From Sporosarcina beigongshangi (lineage in GTDB: Bacteria > Actinomycetota > Actinomycetes > Actinomycetales > Micrococcaceae): a stretch of 64,000 nt of DNA. Positions 44,941 through 52,487 of this stretch are shown here, one piece after another. Numbering within the stretch: the stretch's first letter is position 1; every line of letters begins with the position of its first letter. The notes under the pieces were generated by a model that ran no database searches, was not told where the DNA came from, and was given only the letters and a program-made list of their open reading frames with translations. The stretch is from positions 54,321 through 118,320 of the forward strand of contig NZ_JADHDY010000012.1 of NCBI RefSeq assembly GCF_016820535.1. Direction: 5' to 3'. The position numbers and the translations under genes are program-made.

Positions 44941-46626
44941 ATGACAACTTTTGCTGCCCTTGGTGCGCCCAAGGAAATCGTTGCTTCACTCGCCGCCCAG
45001 GGCATCGAGGAAGCGTTCCCCATCCAGGTCAAGACCCTGCCGGACACTTTGGCAGGCCGCGACGTGCTGGGCCGCGGCCGCACCGGATCGGGCAAGACCA
45101 TCGCCTTCGCCATCCCGCTCGTGGCGCGCCTGGCCGAGCGCGAAGCACCGTACTTCCGCAAGCCCGGCCGCCCCATGGGCCTGGTCCTGGCTCCCACCCG
45201 CGAGCTGGCCACCCAGCTGAACAACACCATCGAGCCGCTGGCCAAGGCCATGGGACTGAACACCACCGTCATCTACGGCGGCGTCTCACAGGCCCGCCAG
45301 GAAAAGGCGCTGCGCGCCGGCGTCGACATTGTCATCGCCTGCCCCGGACGCCTCGAAGACCTCATGAAGCAGCGCATCGTGTCGCTGGAAAGCGTTGAGA
45401 TCACTGTCCTGGACGAGGCAGACCACATGGCCGACCTTGGCTTCCTGCCCGTCGTGAAGCGCCTCCTGGACACGACCCCCACGCAGGGCCAGCGCATGCT
45501 GTTCTCCGCAACCCTGGACAACGGCGTGGACAAGATCGTCCAGCGCTACCTCTCCAACCAGCTCACCCACTCGGTGGACGAGCCCAAGGCCGCCGTCTCC
45601 ACCATGGAACACCACGTCCTGGTGGTCAACGACCAGACCGTCAAGAAGCAGGTCATCGTTGAGCTGGCCTCCGGCGCCGGGCGCCGCATCCTGTTCATGC
45701 GCACCAAGCACCACGCCCGCAAGCTGGCCAAGACCCTGACCGACGCCGGCATCCCCGCCGTCGACCTTCACGGCAACCTGTCGCAGAACGCCCGCGACCG
45801 GAACCTGGCCGAGTTCGCCTCCGGCGACGTCCGCGTCCTGGTTGCCACCGACGTCGCCGCCCGCGGCGTGCACGTTGACGACATCGAGCTGGTCATCCAC
45901 GTCGACCCGCCGACAGAGCACAAGGCCTACCTGCACCGCTCAGGCCGCACCGCCCGCGCCGGTTCCGACGGCGTTGTTGTCACCCTGACGCTCCCCGAGC
46001 AGCAGGGCGACGTCAAGAAGCTCATGCGCGCCGCCGGCGTCAACGTGAACTTCGAGCGCGTCACCACGTCCTCACCCGTGATCGCCGACCTCGTGGGCGA
46101 AGTTGCGGACAAGGTTGACCCGCGCACCCGCGCCGCACTCCTCGCCGCCAAGCGCCCGGCCGAAGGTGGCGGCACCTCCACCGGTGCCAACGCCCAGCGC
46201 AAGCGCGCCCGCTCCGGCGCAGCCCCCACCGCCGGTGGCCGTGGCGGCCGCGGCGGACGTGGCCGTGTTGCCTCCGAAGGCGGTGAGCGTTCCTCGGCAC
46301 CGGGCAACCGTTCCGAGCGCCGCGAAGGCGCGTCGCAGGCCCCGCGTTCCGCCGGCTCCGGCCGTCCGGCACGAACAGGTGAGGGCCGCCCGGCCCGCGA
46401 CGGCGACGTGGCACGCGGACGCCGCACCCGCCAGGGCGGTTCACGCGAAGGCTCGACGGACGGTGCCGGCTCACGCAGCGGCTCCGGCGCCGTCTGGTCC
46501 TCCAACACCGGAGGCACCTCTGGCGGCAGCTTCAATGCCAACGGCGGCGGCCAGTCCCGCCCGGCCCGCTCCGGCGGAGCCCGCCGCGCCTCGGCGCCGG
46601 CCTCAAACCAGCGCCGCGGCCGCTAG
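44941..46626 (+). CDS. DEAD-box RNA helicase
   Basis: This 561-residue protein has the Q motif region (ALGAPKEIVASLAAQGIEEA), GRGRTGSGKTIAF, PTRELA, LDEADHMADLG, LFSATLDNG, and HRSGRTARAG. A basic Gly/Arg/Ser-rich tail of about 165 residues follows, as in RNA-binding actinobacterial RhlE/CsdA-type proteins. It unwinds RNA in ribosome assembly or at low temperature. A leader of up to about 190 nt precedes the ATG; GAAAGA is a weak ribosome site. Confidence 0.92.
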   Translation: MTTFAALGAPKEIVASLAAQGIEEAFPIQVKTLPDTLAGRDVLGRGRTGSGKTIAFAIPLVARLAEREAPYFRKPGRPMGLVLAPTRELATQLNNTIEPLAKAMGLNTTVIYGGVSQARQEKALRAGVDIVIACPGRLEDLMKQRIVSLESVEITVLDEADHMADLGFLPVVKRLLDTTPTQGQRMLFSATLDNGVDKIVQRYLSNQLTHSVDEPKAAVSTMEHHVLVVNDQTVKKQVIVELASGAGRRILFMRTKHHARKLAKTLTDAGIPAVDLHGNLSQNARDRNLAEFASGDVRVLVATDVAARGVHVDDIELVIHVDPPTEHKAYLHRSGRTARAGSDGVVVTLTLPEQQGDVKKLMRAAGVNVNFERVTTSSPVIADLVGEVADKVDPRTRAALLAAKRPAEGGGTSTGANAQRKRARSGAAPTAGGRGGRGGRGRVASEGGERSSAPGNRSERREGASQAPRSAGSGRPARTGEGRPARDGDVARGRRTRQGGSREGSTDGAGSRSGSGAVWSSNTGGTSGGSFNANGGGQSRPARSGGARRASAPASNQRRGR

Positions 46627-46634
46627 CCACTTCA

Positions 46635-46709
46635 AAAGCTGACCCGCAGAAAATGCCGGATGCCCTCGAATTTTCGGAGGGCCGCCGCCGCTTTCTGCGG
46701 GTCAGCTTT
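46635..46709. terminator. Bidirectional terminator
   Basis: AAAGCTGACCCGCAGAAA and its exact complement form an 18-bp stem, with GCCCTC/GAGGGC pairing inside the loop. It lies between the helicase and the convergent SDR gene. Confidence 0.88.
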
Positions 46710-46765
46710 CTTTAACCCGCTGATGCCCGACGGCGGGCCCACCTCGCCCCGCCGCGGCAGACTGC

Positions 46766-47815
46766 CTAGATGGCCGACCAGCCGCCGTCGGACGGCAAAA
46801 TGACGCCATTGATGTTGGTGCCGTCGTCGCTGAGCAAGAAGGTGATCGACGCGGCCAGGGCGTCCGCCTCTGCAGCGCTGGGCAGGATGGCCATGGCCTG
46901 CCGCACCCGGGCGGCGCCCAGCGGTGAATCAAACCGGGCCTCGATGTTGGTGATGGTGGGACCAGGCGCCACCGCGTTGATGCGCAGGCCGCTGGGGCCG
47001 TACATGAACGCACTGCTCTTGGTCAGCCCGGCCACCGCATGCTTTGAGGCGGTGTAGGCGGCACCCGCGGCGGAACCTCGCAGTGCGGCCTCGGACGCCG
47101 TGTTGACGATTGAGCCCTGGCCCTGCGCCAGCATCGTGGGGATGACGGCCTTCATCAGCTTCATGGTGCCGTTGACGTTGACGTTGAAAACGCGGTTCCA
47201 CACGTCGTCGGCGACCTCATGGACAGGCGTCATGTTGTCCATGATCCCGGCGATGTTTGCCAGCCCGTCAATGCGCTCCCCGGCGGCTGCAACAATGGTG
47301 GCCACGTCAGCGTCGTTGGTGATGTCGCCCGTGACGGAGACAATGTTGGTGCCCGGCAGCTCGGCGGCCAGCTCGGCAAGGCGCTCGGCTGAAATGTCGA
47401 CGGCGACCACGGCGCCTCCCTCGCGCGCGATCCGCGATGCGGTGGCGCGGCCGATCCCCGAGCCGGCACCCGTCACGATGACGGTTTTGCCGTCGAAACG
47501 GCCGCCGGTGATGCGTTCCTTCCAAGCCGGTGCCTCGGTTGCCGCTGCGACTGTGGCGTCCGGTTCCGGGGCCACCTCATCAGGAATGTCGCCGGAGGCC
47601 ACCCGTGCCACGAGTGAATCGACCATCTCCTGCGTGAAGGCGCCCTGGCTCACTGCCACGAGCCTGTTCAGGGACATGGCGCCGACGGGGCGCAGGGAGT
47701 CGGTGCCCTGTCCGTTCTGGGCCAGAAGTGCACGGATGACGGGGCCGCCGGCGGGATCGGCCAGCCAGGCATTGATGGTTGACTCGCCAGTGAGATTGCT
47801 GGGGTTGTTGCTCAT
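46766..47815 (-). CDS. Short-chain dehydrogenase/reductase with an N-terminal extension
   Basis: The 349-residue protein has a Rossmann SDR domain from about residue 108: VIVTGAGSGIGRATA, NIAGIMDN (NAG-like), and the YTASKHA catalytic Tyr-Lys pair. The first 100 residues are an added helical module (INAWLADPAGGPVIRALLAQ, AMSLNRLVAVSQGAFTQEM) not seen in ordinary SDRs of about 250 residues. The substrate is unknown. GGAG precedes the ATG. It diverges from a TetR gene that probably controls it. Confidence 0.85.
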   Translation of the reverse strand: MSNNPSNLTGESTINAWLADPAGGPVIRALLAQNGQGTDSLRPVGAMSLNRLVAVSQGAFTQEMVDSLVARVASGDIPDEVAPEPDATVAAATEAPAWKERITGGRFDGKTVIVTGAGSGIGRATASRIAREGGAVVAVDISAERLAELAAELPGTNIVSVTGDITNDADVATIVAAAGERIDGLANIAGIMDNMTPVHEVADDVWNRVFNVNVNGTMKLMKAVIPTMLAQGQGSIVNTASEAALRGSAAGAAYTASKHAVAGLTKSSAFMYGPSGLRINAVAPGPTITNIEARFDSPLGAARVRQAMAILPSAAEADALAASITFLLSDDGTNINGVILPSDGGWSAI

Positions 47816-47878
47816 GGAACGGTTTCTCCAATTCACTTGATGTGTGCAGCCGGAACGGAAGTGGGTCTGTCCGCCCGG

Positions 47879-47904
47879 ACAACCGGACAGCATTGTCCGG
47901 TTGT
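47879..47904. promoter_or_regulatory. TetR operator between the SDR and tetR genes
   Basis: ACAACCGGACA and TGTCCGGTTGT are perfect 11-bp arms around GCAT. An overlapping near-copy TGTCCGCCCGGACA occupies 47868-47881. The right arm ends where the tetR -10 begins. Confidence 0.75.
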
Positions 47905-47909
47905 AGAAT
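47904..47909 (+). promoter_or_regulatory. -10 element of a leaderless tetR transcript
   Basis: TAGAAT lies 6 nt before the ATG at 47916 and touches the palindromic operator. Confidence 0.6.
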
Positions 47910-47915
47910 ATCCCA

Positions 47916-48479
47916 ATGCCCCGCAAACCAAAAGCAAATCTTGGACCCAGTGCCGGACCCGCAAACCGTGCCGCCCTCGTGGCCGCGGCACGGGTGGTCT
48001 TTGCCGAACAGGGATTTGCTGCCCCCCTGAGCGCGGTCTCACGCCTGGCCGGTGTGGGGCAAGGCAGCCTGTACAGGCATTTTCCTGACCGGATATCCCT
48101 GGCGGTGGCCGTCTTTGATGACAACGTGGCCGCACTGGAGGCCCTGGCTGCCCAGCCCTCGGCAACGCTCATGGACCTCTTCCACAGCGTGGCGGAGCAG
48201 GCGCTCGGCTCGACGGCGTTGATCGACATGCTCTCCTCCGGGCACGACGATGAGCGGGCCAGGAACTTGGCAGACAGGGTCACGGCTGTGGCCCGGACTC
48301 TGCTGGAACAGGACCAGTTGCAGGGACTCGTCGCCGCCCGGCTGGAGACGGCCGACGTCATGCTCTCCATCTCCATGCTGGCCTTCCTGATGTCCAGGAC
48401 GCCGCAGGACGAGCGCCCCGAAGCAGCCGCCCGGGCCGAGGAGATTTTCCGCCGGGCGTTTGCACCGGCCGCGGGCTGA
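47916..48479 (+). CDS. TetR/AcrR-family transcriptional regulator
   Basis: The 187-residue protein has a TetR helix-turn-helix (ALVAAARVVFAEQGFAAPLS, then GVGQGSLYRHFPDRISLA) in residues 20-65 and a ligand-binding C-terminus of variable sequence. Such repressors usually control the divergent gene and themselves. The palindrome over its promoter supports autoregulation. The inducer is unknown. Confidence 0.9.
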   Translation: MPRKPKANLGPSAGPANRAALVAAARVVFAEQGFAAPLSAVSRLAGVGQGSLYRHFPDRISLAVAVFDDNVAALEALAAQPSATLMDLFHSVAEQALGSTALIDMLSSGHDDERARNLADRVTAVARTLLEQDQLQGLVAARLETADVMLSISMLAFLMSRTPQDERPEAAARAEEIFRRAFAPAAG

Positions 48480-48565
48480 ACCGGCAAAATACCTTGCCTG
48501 CACGCCCGCGCGGATCTAGCGTTTAAGGGATCAGCAACGGAAATTCTGGAGTGGGAGCGGCTGCC

Positions 48566-48772
48566 ATGAGTGCCAACGACGTGGAGATTTCAACCAAGTT
48601 GCGGCCCGGGGAATGGACCGAGGAGACCCTTGCGGTCCTGATCCAGGGCTACCGGCAGAAGATCGCGGACATGGGCGCGAAGCCCGGCGATATCAAGACG
48701 CACATTGAGCACACCTCGGTGGGCGGGGTCAATGTGCGGGTGGAATGGGAGCGCGAACCCCAGAACCATTGA
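48566..48772 (+). CDS. Small hypothetical protein
   Basis: The protein is 68 residues long from the ATG at 48566 (a GTG at 48551 is possible). It is polar, with STKLRPGEWTEETLAVLIQG and HTSVGGVNVRVEWERE. Coding-like codon use and position suggest a real gene, but no family is recognised. GGGAG lies 9 nt before the ATG. Confidence 0.5.
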   Translation: MSANDVEISTKLRPGEWTEETLAVLIQGYRQKIADMGAKPGDIKTHIEHTSVGGVNVRVEWEREPQNH

Positions 48773-48820
48773 CGGCGGGACCGGTGCGGACGCCGGCCCT
48801 GGTGCGGCCGGCGGATACGG

Positions 48821-49657
48821 CTACAGCCGTACCGTGCCTGCCACGCACGGGGTGACGTGCCCGCCCACCCAGATGGCGTCGTCGTCCACATCGATGTGCA
48901 CCCGGCCCAACCGGCCCAGCACGGTGCCCTGGGAGGCGATGTATTGCGTGGGAGCGATCCCCGTGTCGACCAGCCAGCGGGCGAGGCCGGCGTTCAGGCT
49001 CCCGGTCACGGGGTCCTCCCACACGGCGTCGCCGCCGCAGAAGGCCCGCACCTCAAACTGTGCCTGTGCGCTGGCGGGGAAGGGGCCGACGACCCCAATG
49101 GCCAGGTTTCCCAGTGCCGCCGGGTCCGGGCGCAGCGCCAGGACCGCCTCCGCCGATGCCAGGCGAACCCCGATCCAGCGGGGTCCGTTGACCAGCCACG
49201 ATGCATCCAGGATGTGCTCCCGGGGAACCTCCAATACACCGGCAATCCGGTCCACGACGTCCGGGGCAACCGCTTCATAGCGGGTCAGCGGAGGCGCCTC
49301 AAATGCAAGCAGGCCACCGTTGACACGGATCCTGACCAGGCCGGCCGCGCATTCCTGCACCACCGTTCCGTCGGGCCGCACGGTGCCGCCGGCGTCGAGC
49401 CAAGCCTTCGCCGAACCCAGCGTTGGGTGGCCGGCAAACGGGAACTCCTCGCTCGCCGTGAAGATCCGGACTCGGTAGTCGGCATCCGGGACGGTGGGCT
49501 CCAACAGGAATGTGGTTTCGGACAGGTTGGTCCAGTTGGCGAACTGCTGCATCGCCGCGGTGGCCAGGCCGTCGGCGCCGTGGACCACTGCGAGGGCGTT
49601 GCCCCGGTACGGCGCGTCGGAGAAGACATCGACTTCGGTGTAGCGAAGGGTTTCCAT
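48821..49657 (-). CDS. PhzF-family isomerase
   Basis: The 278-residue protein has PhzF marks: YTEVDVFSDAPYRGNALAVV at the start, WTNLSETTFLL with the catalytic Glu, EFPFAGHPTLGSAKAW, and GDAVWEDPVTGSLNAGLARW. The family acts as epimerases or isomerases in varied pathways; no phenazine genes are near, so the substrate is open. The METL start at 49657 was preferred, with TATTAA 8 nt upstream; an ATG three codons earlier overlaps that hexamer. Confidence 0.88.
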   Translation of the reverse strand: METLRYTEVDVFSDAPYRGNALAVVHGADGLATAAMQQFANWTNLSETTFLLEPTVPDADYRVRIFTASEEFPFAGHPTLGSAKAWLDAGGTVRPDGTVVQECAAGLVRIRVNGGLLAFEAPPLTRYEAVAPDVVDRIAGVLEVPREHILDASWLVNGPRWIGVRLASAEAVLALRPDPAALGNLAIGVVGPFPASAQAQFEVRAFCGGDAVWEDPVTGSLNAGLARWLVDTGIAPTQYIASQGTVLGRLGRVHIDVDDDAIWVGGHVTPCVAGTVRL

Positions 49658-49761
49658 GGGATCCATTAATACACCGAAGACCCGCCATGGCGCCGAAACT
49701 GCACGGTGCCGCAGACCCTTTCAGCGGCGCAGCGCACTGTGGGGGCTGCAGCGGGTCCAGC

Positions 49762-50367
49762 TCAGGCGGGGTCGATGCTCAGTACTGCCAGGAAGCCGCG
49801 GCCGGAAATCTCCGGCGCGTCCTCGGCGCCCACGACGGTGTCGAACTTGCCCAGCGACTTGGGGGCCTGCGCCTTGGTGCCCGGCGCATCGGTGCCGGGT
49901 TCGCCGGAGGAGGGTCCGCCGTCGTCCGCCAAGGCAGGGGAAACGGTGGCCGAGCCCTGCAGCAGCACGGCAAATTGGTCGGCAAACACCGGGTGCGGGC
50001 GCTTCTTGGATAGCTCGATGATGGCGGCGTAGCCCTTGAAGGCGCCGCGGCGGGTCAGCAGGTTCAGGTCCTTGAGCGCCCCTGTGGGCAGGCTCGCGGA
50101 GGTCTCGGAATCGCCGGAAAAGCGGTATGGGCGGTACTTTTCCAGGGCCTGTTCGGTGCCATCCACGGTCAGTGCGATGAGTTCGCCTTCGATCACGGTG
50201 ATGATCCGGTCAATGCCGGGCATGGGCGTGAACGGGCCGGCCTTGGACACGTCCGCGGTGCTGATGCGCCAGTCCCAGTTCTTCGGGTCCGGGCCAGCCG
50301 CGATCTGCCGGGTGACGCCGCCGGCCCACGGGAGCGCCTTGAGTGAGGCGTGGCGGATGATCTGCAC
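49762..50367 (-). CDS. HutD/Ves-family protein
   Basis: This 201-residue protein has the cupin-like HutD pattern: LKALPWAGGVTRQIAAGP near 9-26, DWRISTADVSKAGPFTPMPG, and DRIITVIEGELIALTV. HutD is associated with histidine use in other bacteria, but no hut genes are nearby. The GTG start shares a base with the stop of the upstream gene (TAGTG), so the two genes are coupled. Confidence 0.85.
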   Translation of the reverse strand: MQIIRHASLKALPWAGGVTRQIAAGPDPKNWDWRISTADVSKAGPFTPMPGIDRIITVIEGELIALTVDGTEQALEKYRPYRFSGDSETSASLPTGALKDLNLLTRRGAFKGYAAIIELSKKRPHPVFADQFAVLLQGSATVSPALADDGGPSSGEPGTDAPGTKAQAPKSLGKFDTVVGAEDAPEISGRGFLAVLSIDPA

Positions 50368-50600
50368 TACAGCTCGTCCGCATTCTTTTCGCTGTACACA
50401 TGCAGGCGCTTGAGATCGCTCGGGCGGCGGCGGACCTTGCGCTTGTAGTACGACCAGCCGCCCGTGATGGCCAGGGAGACGGCGAACGCCAGCACGATCT
50501 TCAGGGGCAGGCCGACGCGGGCAAATGTCAGCACCATGATCATGGCGGCGAAGCTGGCGAAGTTGACAATGATGTCAAGCCAATCGGTCTTATTGCGCAT
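50367..50600 (-). CDS. Small two-helix membrane protein
   Basis: The 77-residue protein has two hydrophobic helices (about 9-26 and 30-48) followed by a basic tail (YYKRKVRRRPSDLKR). I recognise no family with certainty. It is translationally coupled to the HutD-like gene. A TAAGCT lies 6 nt before the ATG, so the message is probably leaderless. Confidence 0.65.
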   Translation of the reverse strand: MRNKTDWLDIIVNFASFAAMIMVLTFARVGLPLKIVLAFAVSLAITGGWSYYKRKVRRRPSDLKRLHVYSEKNADEL

Positions 50601-50606
50601 GCCACA

Positions 50607-50612
50607 AGCTTA
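50607..50612 (-). promoter_or_regulatory. -10 element of the small membrane protein-hutD operon
   Basis: TAAGCT on the minus strand lies 6 nt before the ATG at 50600, with no ribosome site. Confidence 0.5.
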
Positions 50613-50741
50613 CGCGGCATTGCTGGGTGCCCGATGTGCGGACCGGGGTGGAGGTTGGGGTGGCCGGAGAGGAGGTCAGGGTGGGCGGGGAGGCCGCTCC
50701 TCCGCGGGCGGGGCCGGCAACGGCGCGGCAGCGAGCGTCCT

Positions 50742-51143
50742 TCACCGGTACGTGGGTACGAACGGTTGGCTGGTGGAGACAATTTCCTTGCCCAGCGGCA
50801 TGAGCGACACCGGGATCATTTTCAGGTTGGCGATGGCCAGCGGGATGCCGATGATGGTGATTGCCATGGCGATCGCGGTGGTGATGTGCCCGATGACGAT
50901 CCAGATCCCGGCCACCAGGATCCAGATGACATTGCCCAGGATGCTGGCCACACCGGATCCGCCGGGCTTTTCGATGACGGTGCGCCCGAATGGCCACAGC
51001 GCATAGCCGGCAATGCGGAACGAGGCAATCCCCCACGGGATGGTGATGATGAGAATGCAGCACAGGATGCCGGCCGCGACGTAGCCCAGCGCCAGCCACA
51101 GGCCGCCGAACAGCAGCCAGATGATGTTCAAGATTGTCTTCAT
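50742..51143 (-). CDS. YccF-family inner membrane protein
   Basis: This 133-residue protein has the duplicated YccF pattern: ILNIIWLLFGGLWLALGYV and GNVIWILVAGIWIVIGHI, each followed by a Pro-Phe/Pro-Leu motif (ITIPWGIASFRIAGYALWPF; IIGIPLAIANLKMIPVSLMP). The ATG at 51143 begins the conserved part. The function of YccF is not established. Confidence 0.9.
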   Translation of the reverse strand: MKTILNIIWLLFGGLWLALGYVAAGILCCILIITIPWGIASFRIAGYALWPFGRTVIEKPGGSGVASILGNVIWILVAGIWIVIGHITTAIAMAITIIGIPLAIANLKMIPVSLMPLGKEIVSTSQPFVPTYR

Positions 51144-51295
51144 TTTTACATTCTGCCCTGCGGGGCGGGCAAACACCTCAGGGATGCCCCTGCCTTTACC
51201 CTGAAAGCTTCCCGCCGGCCCGGAATACGTGGAGTTTCCGGTGCTAGGCTGAACTGAATCGGCATTCGCGAGCAACGGCAGGAAAGCAATCTCCC

Positions 51296-51874
51296 ATGGA
51301 CCTCTGGACCGTCCTCTTCATTGTCATATTGGTGGTCATTGCCCTGGTCGTGGTCGCCATCGTCACCGGGGGAGTCATGCTGTCCCGCGGCGTTCTGGGC
51401 CTGGTGAAAAAGGGCAAGCCCAAGTATGAGTCCGCCAAGCGCAGCGCCTTGAAAGTGCGGGCCGAATCCACCTCCGGCCCCATCGGCGAGATTCTCAGGC
51501 ACCGCGTGGCGCTGCAGGAATCATTGGAAGCCACCCGCCGGTCCCTCGACGTCGCCCAGGGAACCGGGCAGTACACCGGCAACCTGCCCTCCATTTTTGC
51601 CACGCTGGAACAAGCCGGCGCTGTCATGGAGCACCAGCTGCTCGTCGCCCAGCAGGAGCCGGATCCGGCTGTTCAGGGCGTCTACGCCAAAAACCTTGCG
51701 GGCCAGGTGGAGCAGATCACGCAGACCGCCAAGGGTGTGCGCAACGCCCTGGCCAGCGCCGCAGCGCCCACCGAGCACGCGGACCTGAAGGACCTCAGCC
51801 GGACCCTGGAGATCGAGGCCGCCATGCTCTCCAACTGGTCAAAGACCTACACCGAGCTCGGCGGGGACCAGTAG
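51296..51874 (+). CDS. Membrane-anchored protein of unknown function beside a PspA-like gene
   Basis: This 192-residue protein has one N-terminal membrane helix (about 5-30) and a cytoplasmic helical domain with coiled-coil character (ALQESLEATRRSLDVAQG; EQITQTAKGVRNALASA). It lies 6 bp upstream of a PspA-like gene, and the pair looks like an operon. A membrane partner that recruits the PspA-like protein is plausible. TAGGCT at 51245-51250 may be the -10, and GGAAAG precedes the ATG by 9 nt. Confidence 0.65.
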   Translation: MDLWTVLFIVILVVIALVVVAIVTGGVMLSRGVLGLVKKGKPKYESAKRSALKVRAESTSGPIGEILRHRVALQESLEATRRSLDVAQGTGQYTGNLPSIFATLEQAGAVMEHQLLVAQQEPDPAVQGVYAKNLAGQVEQITQTAKGVRNALASAAAPTEHADLKDLSRTLEIEAAMLSNWSKTYTELGGDQ

Positions 51875-51880
51875 CGCTCC

Positions 51881-52393
51881 ATGGGCATTTTCTCCCGCCT
51901 GGCGGCTCTGCTGGGTGTCAGGCCTTCCGCCGGAAAGCGCGACGCCGGAACCTCCTCCGGCGAGCAGCTCACCCTTGCCGATGCCCAGCTCAAGCAGCAG
52001 GCCGCGGTGCAAAAGATGCGCCGCGGAGTTGCCGATGTTTCCGTGAGCCGCCAGCGGCTGGACCTGCAGGCCGCCGACCTTCAAAAGGCGCTGGATGCCC
52101 TGGCGGCACAGGCGGAAAAGTCCCAGGCCGCCGGCGATGAGGGCTCCGCCCAAACAGCCATGGGCCGCCACCTCATCATGACCGGGCAGCTGTCGGACCT
52201 CGTTTCCCAGCGCGACGCCCTCGCCGAGCAGGAGGCCATGCTGATCGCTGCGCTGACCCAGCTCCAGGCGCGCGTGGCCGGGTTCAACGTCACGGCCGAA
52301 ACGCTGCGGGCAACACACAAGGCAGCCGACGCCAACCAGTCGATCGCCCAGGCCCTGGAGGACTTCGGGGACAACCAAACCCCAGGCAAGTAA
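51881..52393 (+). CDS. PspA/IM30-like coiled-coil protein (short)
   Basis: The 170-residue protein starts MGIFSRLAALLGV, as PspA proteins do, and is almost all helical with heptads of Leu and Ala (QQAAVQKMRRGVADVSVSRQ; QRLDLQAADLQKALDALAA). It is shorter than usual PspA (about 220-230). PspA scaffolds protect stressed membranes. It follows the membrane-anchored gene by 6 bp and its start lacks a clear ribosome site, suggesting coupling. Confidence 0.65.
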   Translation: MGIFSRLAALLGVRPSAGKRDAGTSSGEQLTLADAQLKQQAAVQKMRRGVADVSVSRQRLDLQAADLQKALDALAAQAEKSQAAGDEGSAQTAMGRHLIMTGQLSDLVSQRDALAEQEAMLIAALTQLQARVAGFNVTAETLRATHKAADANQSIAQALEDFGDNQTPGK

Positions 52394-52487
52394 CCCCGGC
52401 CGCCGCCCCTGAAGACGTTCGATCGGTCCGGGTGGGAACGGCCCCCGAAGCGAGCGTGCCTAGTAGGGGGTTGGTGGGGAGCTGGGG

